From Planctomycetaceae bacterium (GTDB taxonomy: Bacteria; Planctomycetota; Phycisphaerae; Phycisphaerales; SM1A02): a stretch of DNA of 17,713 nt. Below are positions 7,133-13,601 of this stretch, piece by piece; position 1 is the first letter of the stretch, and each line of letters starts with the position of its first letter. The notes beneath the pieces are model-generated. The model ran no database searches and was not told the DNA's origin. It worked only from the letters and a program-made list of their open reading frames with translations. Made by a program: the position numbers and the translations under genes. The stretch is taken from assembly GCA_947459855.1 (NCBI GenBank), contig CANHFL010000001.1:1-17713 (forward strand), given 5' to 3'.

Positions 7133-7501
7133 GTGTCCATCAACGAATGGTCGGATGACATCCACATCGCCGAGCTCCAGGACGATCCGTCGTTCTCCGA
7201 GGACCTCACGAACCTCACGCTGCGCTACCAGGCGACGATCGACGCCGTGAAGGCCGGCCGCGACCGCCCCGAGACGCCGAACCTGGTGCTCGACCTGCGG
7301 CACGTGCATTTCCTGAACTCGACGAACATCGCCCAGCTGCTGCGCCTGCGCAAGGTGGCCATGACCGCCGGCGCCCGCGTCCGCGTGTGCTCCGTCAGCG
7401 ACCGCATCTGGGGCGTCCTGCTGGCCACCGACCTGGACCGCATCTTCGACTTCAGCGAGGACGTGACCACGGCCCTCGCGGCGCTGCAGATGCAGGTCTG
7501 A
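7133..7501 (+). CDS. STAS-domain protein (anti-sigma factor antagonist-like)
   Basis: 122 residues, a single STAS domain, cytoplasmic. LVLDLRHVHFLNSTNIAQLL (51-70) is the hallmark strand-loop-helix; in SpoIIAA-like antagonists this loop reads DSSG and the second Ser is phosphorylated by an anti-sigma kinase. Here the loop is NSTN, with T64 at the phosphosite, so regulation by Ser/Thr phosphorylation is possible but altered. ATDLDRIFDFSEDVTTALAAL is the usual C-terminal helix region. The start is GTG at 7133, set by a TATCCT box 6 nt upstream and by the lack of any earlier in-frame start. The gene is monocistronic: divergent from exbD and followed by a hairpin 10 bp after its stop. Anti-sigma kinase partners are not in the window; roles in envelope transport or signalling complexes are equally possible. 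Confidence 0.85.
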   Translation: MSINEWSDDIHIAELQDDPSFSEDLTNLTLRYQATIDAVKAGRDRPETPNLVLDLRHVHFLNSTNIAQLLRLRKVAMTAGARVRVCSVSDRIWGVLLATDLDRIFDFSEDVTTALAALQMQV

Positions 7502-7511
7502 CGGGCTGGCG

Positions 7512-7549
7512 CGGAAATTGGGTTCGGGATGACCCGGTACCGATTTCCG
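7512..7549 (+). terminator. Hairpin downstream of the STAS gene
   Basis: Arms 7512-7528 and 7533-7549 give a 17-position stem with two G-T wobbles and two mismatches around an ATGA loop, 10 bp after the STAS stop. There is no T-run, so Rho-independent termination would be atypical. It may instead be an mRNA 3' end stabiliser. Confidence 0.5.
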
Positions 7550-7598
7550 GGAGATGGGAATCGAGGCAGTGCGTGGTTGCCGCGCCCTGTCGCTGCGC

Positions 7599-7745
7599 TT
7601 GGCCCCCTCCTCCGCGAACTTCCTCGCTCCACCAGGTTCCGCTCGTCATCGTGTTCGGCTGGCTCGGCACGTGGCACGACCCGGGCCGAATCGGACCGTG
7701 GTACGCGTGCCTCGCGGCCTCGTACGTCGCTGCGGAGGGGGCCAA
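7599..7745. repeat. Long imperfect palindrome 1
   Basis: The outer arms are a perfect 12-bp match: TTGGCCCCCTCC (7599-7610) against GGAGGGGGCCAA (7734-7745). Inside, ACCAGGTTCCG (7631-7641) pairs with CGGACCGTGGT (7692-7702) with two mismatches, and TTCGGC (7654-7659) with GCCGAA (7685-7690). The pairs are nested, so the whole stretch can fold on itself. Confidence 0.5.
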
Positions 7746-7746
7746 T

Positions 7747-7842
7747 GCTCGCTGCGGGCGCTCGCCGGCGGACGTTCCTTGGGCGATTCATCGTGCCGCC
7801 ATTGCGGCACGATGACATGTCCGCAGGCGCCCAGAGCCGAGC
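7747..7842. repeat. Long imperfect palindrome 2, perfect 12-bp apical hairpin with CATT loop
   Basis: The apex is perfect: TCATCGTGCCGC (7788-7799), loop CATT (7800-7803), GCGGCACGATGA (7804-7815). The outer arms 7747-7773 and 7819-7842 match imperfectly (GCGGAC with GTCCGC, then GCTCG with CGAGC at the ends). It begins one base after palindrome 1 ends. Confidence 0.65.
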
Positions 7843-7843
7843 A

Positions 7844-7937
7844 CGGACCGGAGGGGGCCTCATCAAGCGAGTTGTCCCCGGCGGCGCCATTGCGCCGGCG
7901 GGGAAGTGTCTGAGCGACTGAGGCCCCCTCTGGTCCG
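7844..7937. repeat. Long palindrome 3, 19-bp outer stem and CATT-loop apical hairpin
   Basis: Outer arms 7844-7862 and 7919-7937 match over 19 positions, the only imperfection being a G-T wobble (7850/7931). The apex is TCCCCGGCGGCGC (7875-7887), loop CATT (7888-7891), GCGCCGGCGGGGA (7892-7904): 13 positions with one mismatch. The loop is the same as in palindrome 2, and the GGCCCCCTC/GAGGGGGCC motif of the outer arms recurs in palindrome 1. Confidence 0.7.
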
Positions 7938-7945
7938 CGCGCATG

Positions 7946-8011
7946 GCGACCAGGTGCCTTTCGCTCAGCGACCAGGTGCCTTTCGCATGGCGACCAAGTG
8001 CCTCGCCGTCC
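7946..8011. repeat. Three tandem 22-bp repeats
   Basis: Units start at 7946, 7968 and 7990. The first two share the 19-mer GCGACCAGGTGCCTTTCGC exactly and differ only in the last three bases (TCA, ATG). The third is diverged (GCGACCAAGTGCCTCGCCG). The period is exactly 22 bp, about two helical turns. They lie 44-109 bp beyond the gyrA stop. Confidence 0.8.
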
Positions 8012-8020
8012 CCGCCGCAA

Positions 8021-8051
8021 AGACCGCGCGGGGTCGTCCCGAACCCGGTCT
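8021..8051 (-). terminator. Possible weak gyrA terminator hairpin
   Basis: On the gyrA strand, AGACCG just after the stop codon (8051 to 8046) can pair with CGGTCT (8026 to 8021), with further imperfect G/C pairs inside, followed by TT. The stem is short and the T-run minimal. Confidence 0.3.
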
Positions 8052-8054
8052 CCG

Positions 8055-10655
8055 TCACTCCGCCGGCGTCGCCGTCACCGGCTCGTCGCCGGCCAGGACC
8101 TTGGCCACGCTCGCCACGCCGTCGCCCGAGTCCAGGGTGACCAGCCGCACGCCCTGCGTGTTGCGGCCCACCTGGCGCACGTCCGCCGCGCGGATGCGCA
8201 CGACCATGCCGCCGCGCGAGCTGAAGATCAGCTCGTCGCCGTCGGTCACGGTGCGCACGGCCACCACGCGGCCGTTGCGGCCCTCGGTGCGGATGTCGAT
8301 GCGGCCCTTGCCGCCGCGGCTCTGCGCGCGGGTCGTGCCGTCCTCGCTCTGCACCAGGTACTCGCGCAGGGGGGTGCGCTTGCCGTAGCCGGTGGCGCAG
8401 ACGGTGAGCAGGTCGGAATCGTCGCAGACCACGCCGCCGACGACCTCGTCGCCCTCGGCCAGGTCGATGCCGATCACGCCCGCCGCGCTGCGGCCCATGA
8501 CGCGCGCGTCGTTCTCGTCGAAGCGGATCGACATGCCGTCGGCGGTCGCCAGCAGCACGTGGTCCGCGCCGCGGGTCAGCAGCACGTCGACCAGGCGGTC
8601 GCCTTCCTTCAGGCCCAGCGCGATGATGCCGGCCTTGTTGACGTTGCGGTACTCCTGCAGCGCGGTGCGCTTCACCTGGCCGTTCGCGCTCAGGAAGAAC
8701 AGGAAGTCCTCGCGAGCCTCGAAGTTGGACACCGGCAGCCACGCGCAGATCCGCTCGTCCTTGCGCAGGTCCAGCAGGTTCTGGATCGCGCGGCCCTTCG
8801 CGGTGCGGGCGGCCTCGGGGACCTGCCAGACCTTGATCTTGAACACGCGGCCCGTGTTCGTGAAGCAGAGCATGTCGTCGTGGCTGCTGCACACCAGCAG
8901 GTGCTCGACGCTGTCGGCGTCCTCGTCGCCGCCGCTGCCGGCGCCCTTGGCGCCGATCACGCCCTTGCCGCCGCGGCCCTGCACGCGGTACGTGTCGCTC
9001 GGCAGCCGCTTCACCCAGCCGCGCCTGCTCACCGTCAGCACCACCTCGTGCTCCGGGATCAGGTCGGCCATCTCGAAGTCCTCGGCCTCGTTGCCCTCGA
9101 TCGTGGTGCGGCGGGCGTCGCCGAACCTCTCCTTCAGCTCGATCGTGTCCTCGCGGATGATGTCGAGCACCAGGCGCTCGTCGGCCAGGATCGCCTCGTA
9201 GCCCTCGATCTCCTCGACCAGTCCGCTCAGCTCGCCGGCCAGCTTCTCGATCTCCAGGCCCGTCAGCTGGATCAGGCGCAGGGCGCCGATCGCCTCGGCC
9301 TGCACCCGGGTCAGCGCGGTGCCGGACGGCTCGGTCTTCGCGATCACGGCCTCGGGGATCTTCGGCGCGTAGGGGTGGCTGCGCGGGATGCGGAAGCTGC
9401 GTGCCATCAGGCCCGCGATCGCCTCGTCGCGCGTGCGCGCGGCGCGGATGATGCGGATCACCTCGTCGATGTCGCACACTGCGTAGATCAGGCCCTCGAG
9501 CTTGTGGGCCTGCTGCTTCGCCTGGCGCAGCAGGTAGGCCGTGCGCCGGCGGATGACGTCCTTGCGGTGGTCGACGTACAGGTCGATCAGGTTGCGCAGC
9601 GGCAGCGTGCGCGGCTGGCCGTTGACCAGCGCGATGTTGATGATGCTGAACGTGTCCTGCAGCGGCGTGAACTCGTACAGCTGCTTCTCGACCACCGCGG
9701 GGTCGGCGTTCTTCTTCAGCACCACCACGATGCGCGTCTGCGCGTCGCGGCCGGAGTGGTTCTTGACGTCCGCGATGTCCGGGATGCGGTCGTTGCGGCT
9801 CGCGTCGACGATCTTCTCGATGAGGGTCGACTGCACCACCTGGTACGGGATCTCGTCGATGACGATCGCGTCGCGGCCGCCCTCCTTCGTCAGGTGCACC
9901 TTGCCGCGCACCGTCAGCTTTCCGCGGCCGGTGGCGTATGCCTCGACGATCCCGCGGCGTCCCATGATCGTGCCGCCGGTCGGGAAGTCCGGGCCCGGCA
10001 CCAGCTTCATCAGGTCCTCGAGCCCGACCTGCGGGTTGTCGATGGTCGCGACGATCGCGTCGCAGATCTCGCGCACGTTGTGCGGGGGCATGCTGCTGGA
10101 CATGCCCACGGCGATGCCGCTCGAGCCGTTGACCAGCAGGTTCGGGAACTTGGCCGGCAGGACGGTGGGCTCCTGCAGGCGGTCGTCGTAGTTGGGCTTG
10201 AAATCGACCGTCTCCTTGTCCAGGTCGTCCAGCAGCGCCACCGCGGCGGCGGTCATGCGCGCCTCGGTGTAACGCATAGCGGCCGGCGGGTCGCCCTCGA
10301 TGGAGCCGAAGTTGCCCTGCTTGTCGACCAGCAGCGCGCGCGTCTTCCAGACCTGGCCCAGGTTGACCAGCGTCGGGTAGATGACGCTCTCGCCGTGCGG
10401 GTGGTAGTTGCCGCTCGTGTCGCCGCAGATCTTGGCGCACTTGATGTGCTTGCGCCCGGGCGTCAGGTTCAGGTCGTGCATCGCCACCAGGATGCGGCGC
10501 TGCGAGGGCTTCAGGCCGTCACGGACGTCGGGCAGCGCCCGGTCCATGATGGTGCTCATGGCGTACGTCAGGTAGCTGTCGTGCAGCTCGCGCTCGATGT
10601 CGATGTCGACGAGGCGATCGACCGGCGGGACGGTGTTTTCGGGGGTTTCAGCCAT
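8055..10655 (-). CDS. gyrA: DNA gyrase subunit A
   Basis: 866-residue breakage-reunion subunit of DNA gyrase, which introduces negative supercoils together with GyrB. The N-terminal DNA-cleavage domain contains YAMSTIMDRALPDVRDGLKP (31-50), the quinolone-pocket region HPHGES (85-90) and the catalytic tyrosine Y129 in AAMRYTE. The C-terminal beta-pinwheel begins near 530. It carries the GyrA box QGRGGKG (559-565), which distinguishes GyrA from ParC, and a second box-like QSRGGKG (778-784). The length is within the family range. At the quinolone pocket, E. coli D82-S83 reads E89-S90, and E. coli D87 is replaced by P94. ATG at 10655 is the first start in the conserved frame; a TATCAT box 19 nt upstream gives a short leader without a strong Shine-Dalgarno. 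No gyrB is in the window. Long open frames on the opposite strand are shadows. Confidence 0.98.
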   Translation of the reverse strand: MAETPENTVPPVDRLVDIDIERELHDSYLTYAMSTIMDRALPDVRDGLKPSQRRILVAMHDLNLTPGRKHIKCAKICGDTSGNYHPHGESVIYPTLVNLGQVWKTRALLVDKQGNFGSIEGDPPAAMRYTEARMTAAAVALLDDLDKETVDFKPNYDDRLQEPTVLPAKFPNLLVNGSSGIAVGMSSSMPPHNVREICDAIVATIDNPQVGLEDLMKLVPGPDFPTGGTIMGRRGIVEAYATGRGKLTVRGKVHLTKEGGRDAIVIDEIPYQVVQSTLIEKIVDASRNDRIPDIADVKNHSGRDAQTRIVVVLKKNADPAVVEKQLYEFTPLQDTFSIINIALVNGQPRTLPLRNLIDLYVDHRKDVIRRRTAYLLRQAKQQAHKLEGLIYAVCDIDEVIRIIRAARTRDEAIAGLMARSFRIPRSHPYAPKIPEAVIAKTEPSGTALTRVQAEAIGALRLIQLTGLEIEKLAGELSGLVEEIEGYEAILADERLVLDIIREDTIELKERFGDARRTTIEGNEAEDFEMADLIPEHEVVLTVSRRGWVKRLPSDTYRVQGRGGKGVIGAKGAGSGGDEDADSVEHLLVCSSHDDMLCFTNTGRVFKIKVWQVPEAARTAKGRAIQNLLDLRKDERICAWLPVSNFEAREDFLFFLSANGQVKRTALQEYRNVNKAGIIALGLKEGDRLVDVLLTRGADHVLLATADGMSIRFDENDARVMGRSAAGVIGIDLAEGDEVVGGVVCDDSDLLTVCATGYGKRTPLREYLVQSEDGTTRAQSRGGKGRIDIRTEGRNGRVVAVRTVTDGDELIFSSRGGMVVRIRAADVRQVGRNTQGVRLVTLDSGDGVASVAKVLAGDEPVTATPAE

Positions 10656-10674
10656 GGGTTTTCCGAGGTCGCGG

Positions 10675-10696
10675 ATGATACCCGGAAACGCGTTCC
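10675..10696 (-). promoter_or_regulatory. gyrA promoter region: TATCAT box and adjacent inverted repeat
   Basis: TATCAT on the minus strand (10680 to 10675) lies 19 nt before the gyrA ATG. Just upstream is an inverted repeat, GGAA (10684-10687) and TTCC (10693-10696), containing the 8-bp palindrome AACGCGTT (10687-10694). It falls between the usual -10 and -35 positions, where a repressor could act. No clear -35 was found. Confidence 0.35.
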
Positions 10697-10781
10697 GAAG
10701 CCGCTTCCGCGCCCTTTCGCGGCTGCACGGAATGGCCGTGATTCAAGGCTTTTTTGCGCGCGCGCGTGTGGCCTGCCGCGG

Positions 10782-10787
10782 TAGCGT
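10782..10787 (+). promoter_or_regulatory. -10-like element TAGCGT of the SecD-head-like lipoprotein gene
   Basis: TAGCGT ends 6 nt before the ATG at 10794, so the transcript would start at or next to the start codon. The bases before it include a T6 run and an alternating GC tract (10750-10770) but no clear -35. Confidence 0.4.
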
Positions 10788-10793
10788 TCCGGC

Positions 10794-11246
10794 ATGCCGA
10801 TCCGACCGCTCCTTCGTGCCGCCGTCACCGTCTGGCTGGGCCTTGCGCTCGCCGCCGTGATCGTCACCGCCGTGGCATCCTGCGCCTCGTCGACGGCCGC
10901 GGCGGCGCCCGCGCACTGCCTGCAGGCAGTGGTCGTGGACGGCTCCGGCACCACGGTCTGCCGCCTCGGGTGCGACGATTTCGTGCGCGCGTCGAAGTCG
11001 CGTTCCTCGGACGGCGCGCCGGCCGTCGCGCTGGAGCTGACGCCCGCCGCGGGCGAACGCCTCCGCGCCGCGACCGCCGACGCGGAGCACCGCAGCCTCG
11101 TGGCAACGTTCACGTGGGACGGCACGGCGCTCGACTTCCGGCCGAACGTGCGCAGCCAGCTCTCGACGCAGCTGATGGTCACCGGCCGCAGTCCCGGCGA
11201 CCTCGCCGCGTGCGACCGGATCGTGGCCGCGTTCGCGGCGCGCTGA
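10794..11246 (+). CDS. Putative lipoprotein resembling the SecD/SecDF P1 head domain
   Basis: 150 residues. The N-terminus has a basic start, a hydrophobic stretch (about 8-28) and VTAVASC with Cys30, a plausible lipobox (VASC), so it is probably a membrane-anchored periplasmic lipoprotein. The mature part contains DGAPAVALELTPAAGERLRA, ATFTWDGTAL and STQLMVTGRSP. The order 'strand + LTPxxGxRL', 'DGxxL', then '..L.VTG' is the layout of the P1 head of SecD, where it reads roughly VxFxLTxxGAxxF, LDGxVxSAP and xITG. The resemblance was read by eye and is remote. A free-standing head domain without the SecD membrane part would have another role, perhaps substrate binding. ATG at 10794 is supported by the TAGCGT box 6 nt upstream. 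It is monocistronic, divergent from gyrA and convergent with the methyltransferase gene (12 bp between stops). Confidence 0.7.
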   Translation: MPIRPLLRAAVTVWLGLALAAVIVTAVASCASSTAAAAPAHCLQAVVVDGSGTTVCRLGCDDFVRASKSRSSDGAPAVALELTPAAGERLRAATADAEHRSLVATFTWDGTALDFRPNVRSQLSTQLMVTGRSPGDLAACDRIVAAFAAR

Positions 11247-11258
11247 GGCGCCCGCGCG

Positions 11259-12062
11259 TCACTTCCGCGCGGTGATCAGCAGGAACAGGCCGAGCCCCGG
11301 GGCTGCGCGACGCACCAGCCAGCGCGGGAAGATCGCCTTCGCGGTCGAGAGCAGTGGCCCGCGGTGGCGCTGCCCCGCGCCGCCCTCCAGCAGGTCGCCC
11401 TGCGAGAGCACGACCGACGTCTCGACATGCGAGAAATCGCGGAACAGCCCGCGCGCCTCGGTGGGCGTGTAGGCCTTGGTGCCGGGGCTCTCCAGGTGCG
11501 ACGCGTAGATCTGCGCCATGCTGGTGCCCGGCTTGCCGCGCAGCAGGCCGTAGCGCGCCCACAGCATCATGCCCACCAGGCTCCACGTGTGGTAGATCAT
11601 CACTCGCGCCTCTCCGCCCGGCTTCAGCACGCGGTGGATCTCGCGCACGGCGGCCGGCGTGTCGGGGCTGTGATGGATCACGCCCCACGAGTAGACGACG
11701 TCGAACTCGCCGTCTCCGAAGGGCAGGTGCTCGGCGTCGCCCACGCGCAGCGTCGACTTCAGGCCCTTGTGCGCCAGCCGGCGCGTGGTCATCTCGATCG
11801 CGCGGTCGGTCAGGTCCACGCCGTGCAGGTCGGCGCCCGCGGCCGCGAAGCCCTCGTGGTCCGCGCCCAGGCCGACGCCGATCTCCAGCACCTTCTTGCC
11901 GCGCGTGTCATCGAAGCGCGCGAAGCCGGGGATGTACGGCTCCAGCTCGTAGCGCTTGCGTCGGTGTTCGTCGAAGCCCGCGGCCTCCTGCGAGGGCAGG
12001 TAGAGCTCCTCGCCGCACGAGGCGCGGTTCCAGAACGTTCGGACATCTTCCTTGAGGGCCAT
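11259..12062 (-). CDS. Class I SAM-dependent methyltransferase (Methyltransf_11 type)
   Basis: 267-residue Rossmann-fold methyltransferase. SAM motif I is VLEIGVGLG (58-66), the acidic residue after strand 2 is in GVDLTDRA (81-88), GDAEHLPF (108-115) contacts the adenine, and DVVYSWGVIHHSPD (121-134) and HRVLKPGG (143-150) are the usual motifs IV and VI. The C-terminal part, from IYHTWSLVGMMLWARYG, is hydrophobic and ends in a nonpolar segment (LVRRAAPGLGLFLLI), suggesting membrane association or a lipid-like substrate. The substrate cannot be named. Two ATGs are possible, at 12074 and 12062. I prefer 12062, because the first overlaps a TATGAT -10-like box (12075-12070) and the second lies 7 nt after it. 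It is downstream of the TlyA-like gene (43 bp gap) but appears to have its own promoter. Confidence 0.85.
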   Translation of the reverse strand: MALKEDVRTFWNRASCGEELYLPSQEAAGFDEHRRKRYELEPYIPGFARFDDTRGKKVLEIGVGLGADHEGFAAAGADLHGVDLTDRAIEMTTRRLAHKGLKSTLRVGDAEHLPFGDGEFDVVYSWGVIHHSPDTPAAVREIHRVLKPGGEARVMIYHTWSLVGMMLWARYGLLRGKPGTSMAQIYASHLESPGTKAYTPTEARGLFRDFSHVETSVVLSQGDLLEGGAGQRHRGPLLSTAKAIFPRWLVRRAAPGLGLFLLITARK

Positions 12063-12069
12063 GCCGGCA

Positions 12070-12075
12070 ATCATA
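12070..12075 (-). promoter_or_regulatory. -10-like element TATGAT of the methyltransferase gene
   Basis: TATGAT (12075 to 12070, minus strand) is the closest match to TATAAT in the window and stands out in GC-rich DNA. It ends 7 nt before the ATG at 12062 and decides between two candidate starts. It implies transcription of this gene separate from the upstream operon. Confidence 0.5.
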
Positions 12076-12105
12076 ATCCGGGGGCGAAGGCCCTTCGCGG
12101 CGGGA

Positions 12106-12723
12106 TCAGGCCCGCTGCAGCAGCGTCAGCCACTCGATGTTCCCGGGCACGCCGGCCTTCTTGCTCGTCTTGCCGCCCACCAGCGGGCTCTGCGTGCTGC
12201 CCAGGACCCGCGCGCCCATCGCGGGCATCTCGGCCTCGACGCGCGCGACGACGCCGGAGACCCGATCGTGCGGCAGGAAGCCGCGGTCGAGCCAGGCCTT
12301 CTCATCCTCGCGCAGCTCGTAGTGGGGCTTCACCAGCGTGACGATGCGCCCGCCGGGGCGCAGCCACCGCAGCGCGGCGGGGACGGCCAGGCGCTGCGGC
12401 GTCCATGCCAGGTCCACCACCACCAGGTCGACGCCGCCGGCCGGCGGTTCCGCATGCAAGGCGTTCGTCCGCTCGCGCGTCTCGACCCGCGGGTCCTTGC
12501 GCAGCTTCCACGCCAGCGCACCGTAGCCGGTGTCGACCGCGACGACGTGCCGCGCGCCGCGCTGCAGCAGGCAGTCGGTGAAGCCGCCGACGTTGCAGCC
12601 GAAGTCGGCGCAGTCGAGGCCCGCGGGGTCCAGCCTGAACTCGTCCAGCGCGTGCGCCAGCTTCGCCCCGGCGCGGCTCACGAACTGCGGCCCGTCGGCG
12701 GGGAGCGGCGCGCCACCCGTCAC
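12106..12723 (-). CDS. TlyA/FtsJ-like rRNA 2'-O-methyltransferase lacking the S4 domain
   Basis: 205 residues aligning with the methyltransferase part of TlyA (16S/23S rRNA cytidine-2'-O-methyltransferase, 'hemolysin A' family). FVSRAGAKLAHALDEF (14-29) is the TlyA domain start, DFGCNVGGFTDCLLQRGA (40-57) is the SAM loop with its GGFTD, and AVDTGYGALAWKLRKDPRV (62-80) is near-diagnostic. The K-D-K-E tetrad of FtsJ-fold 2'-O-methyltransferases looks complete: K21, D104 (VVVDLAW), K132 (LVKPHYEL), E197 (GNIEWL). Canonical TlyA is about 250-270 residues with an N-terminal S4 RNA-binding domain; here only 13 residues precede the catalytic domain, and the upstream bases are lpxI. The start is GTG at 12721-12723, 2 bp after the lpxI stop, implying translational coupling. 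The rRNA target is inferred. Confidence 0.85.
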   Translation of the reverse strand: MTGGAPLPADGPQFVSRAGAKLAHALDEFRLDPAGLDCADFGCNVGGFTDCLLQRGARHVVAVDTGYGALAWKLRKDPRVETRERTNALHAEPPAGGVDLVVVDLAWTPQRLAVPAALRWLRPGGRIVTLVKPHYELREDEKAWLDRGFLPHDRVSGVVARVEAEMPAMGARVLGSTQSPLVGGKTSKKAGVPGNIEWLTLLQRA

Positions 12724-12725
12724 GG

Positions 12726-13601
12726 TCAGCCCTTCACGCCGACCACGGCGATGCCCGCGCGGTCGGCCGCGGCCAGCACGGCGGGGCGGTCGGCCAGGAT
12801 CACGCGGCCGACGCCCACGGCCAGGCAGCCGGCGCCCGCGCGCGCCAGGTTCTCGATGGTCTGCACCCCGATGGTCGGGACGTCCGCGCGCATGTCGTGC
12901 CCGGGACGCGCGGTCTTGAGGAGCGTCCAGCCCTTCGCGCGGCAGAGCTCGCCGCTGCGCGCGATCATCGCGTCCGTGCCCTCGACCGCCTCGACCGCGA
13001 TCACGTCGCGGTCACGCACGCTGATCGCCTGGCCGATGTCCAGCCCGCCGACCTTCTCGAGCAGCGGCCAGCCGAACGCGATGTCCCCCAGTGCCCGCGC
13101 GTCGGGCTGCACGCGGCCCATCGGGCCCTCGGTGGCCAGGTGGTCGGGGATGTAGCGCGTCGAGTCGATGAGGAACACTCCCTGCGTGGCCAGGTCGTCG
13201 GCCACCGCGCGCAGCAGCGTCGCGCTCCGGCGGTCGTGCCGCAGCCGGCGGAACCACAGGTCGATCGTACGCCAGTCGGGAAGCTCGCGGACCGCCTTGA
13301 GCTTGGCCCACGGGTCGTGCATCCGCTTCTTGCTGACGCGGCCGACCATCGTCACCTCGCTGACGCCCGCGCGCCGGAAGCAGCGCACCCAGCGCCCCAG
13401 CTGCAGGATGCCGGCCACGTGGAACTCGTCGCACATCGCGCGCAGCGCGGGGTCGAACTGCTCGCGCAGCCCGACGCACACCACCTTGCGCCCCTGCGCG
13501 CGCATGCCCTCGGCCACCAGGAAGGGCAGCGTGCCCTGGCCCGCGATGATCCCGACGCGCGCGCCCGGCGCGGCCCGGTGCTGGGCGGGGTCGGCCGTCA
13601 C
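12726..13601 (-). CDS. lpxI: UDP-2,3-diacylglucosamine pyrophosphatase LpxI
   Basis: 291-residue enzyme of lipid A synthesis that cleaves UDP-2,3-diacylglucosamine to lipid X and UMP, replacing LpxH in species that lack it. VGIIAGQGTLPFLVAEGMRA (16-35) is the N-terminal motif; LQLGRWVRCFRRAGVSEVTM, DIAFGWPL (173-180), GLDIGQAISVRD (186-197), VEAVEGTDAMI (203-213) and HDMRADVPTIG (235-245) follow in family order. The start is GTG at 13599-13601. It overlaps the TGA of the preceding LOG-family gene (GTGA), and the conserved sequence begins 15 residues later. The open frame continues upstream through the LOG gene in another frame, which is not real. It sits second in a tightly packed operon. Its presence argues for an LPS-bearing outer membrane, as do the WecA-like and ligase genes nearby. 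Confidence 0.95.
   Translation of the reverse strand: MTADPAQHRAAPGARVGIIAGQGTLPFLVAEGMRAQGRKVVCVGLREQFDPALRAMCDEFHVAGILQLGRWVRCFRRAGVSEVTMVGRVSKKRMHDPWAKLKAVRELPDWRTIDLWFRRLRHDRRSATLLRAVADDLATQGVFLIDSTRYIPDHLATEGPMGRVQPDARALGDIAFGWPLLEKVGGLDIGQAISVRDRDVIAVEAVEGTDAMIARSGELCRAKGWTLLKTARPGHDMRADVPTIGVQTIENLARAGAGCLAVGVGRVILADRPAVLAAADRAGIAVVGVKG

Larger units (their letters stand above)
7502..8054. other. 553-bp structured intergenic region without a convincing gene
   Basis: This is the largest gap in the window, between the stops of the STAS gene and gyrA. Open frames of 97-142 codons exist on both strands, but none has a recognisable domain or promoter box, and their sequences are Arg/Pro/Ser-rich, as expected for random GC-rich DNA. 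It contains a hairpin at 7512-7549, three abutting imperfect palindromes (7599-7745, 7747-7842, 7844-7937), three tandem 22-bp units (7946-8011) and a weak hairpin at 8021-8051. In 7550-7598 I see nothing specific. Confidence 0.75.

Noticed and set aside
7529..7921. Possible small proteins of 119-130 codons in the gap between the STAS gene and gyrA
   Set aside because: The frames on both strands cross the hairpins, have no promoter box near the start and show no domain or sensible composition.
7946..8011. CRISPR array
   Set aside because: The 22-bp units are contiguous with no unique spacers, there are only three, and no cas gene is nearby.
8055..10655. ParC (topoisomerase IV subunit A) instead of GyrA
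   Set aside because: A GyrA box (QGRGGKG, 559-565), a second box-like motif and a full six-bladed C-terminal domain favour GyrA.
7998..10784. A 928-codon open frame on the plus strand opposite gyrA
   Set aside because: It is antisense to a complete gyrA; its His/Val/Asp-rich sequence is the reflection of gyrA codons and matches nothing.
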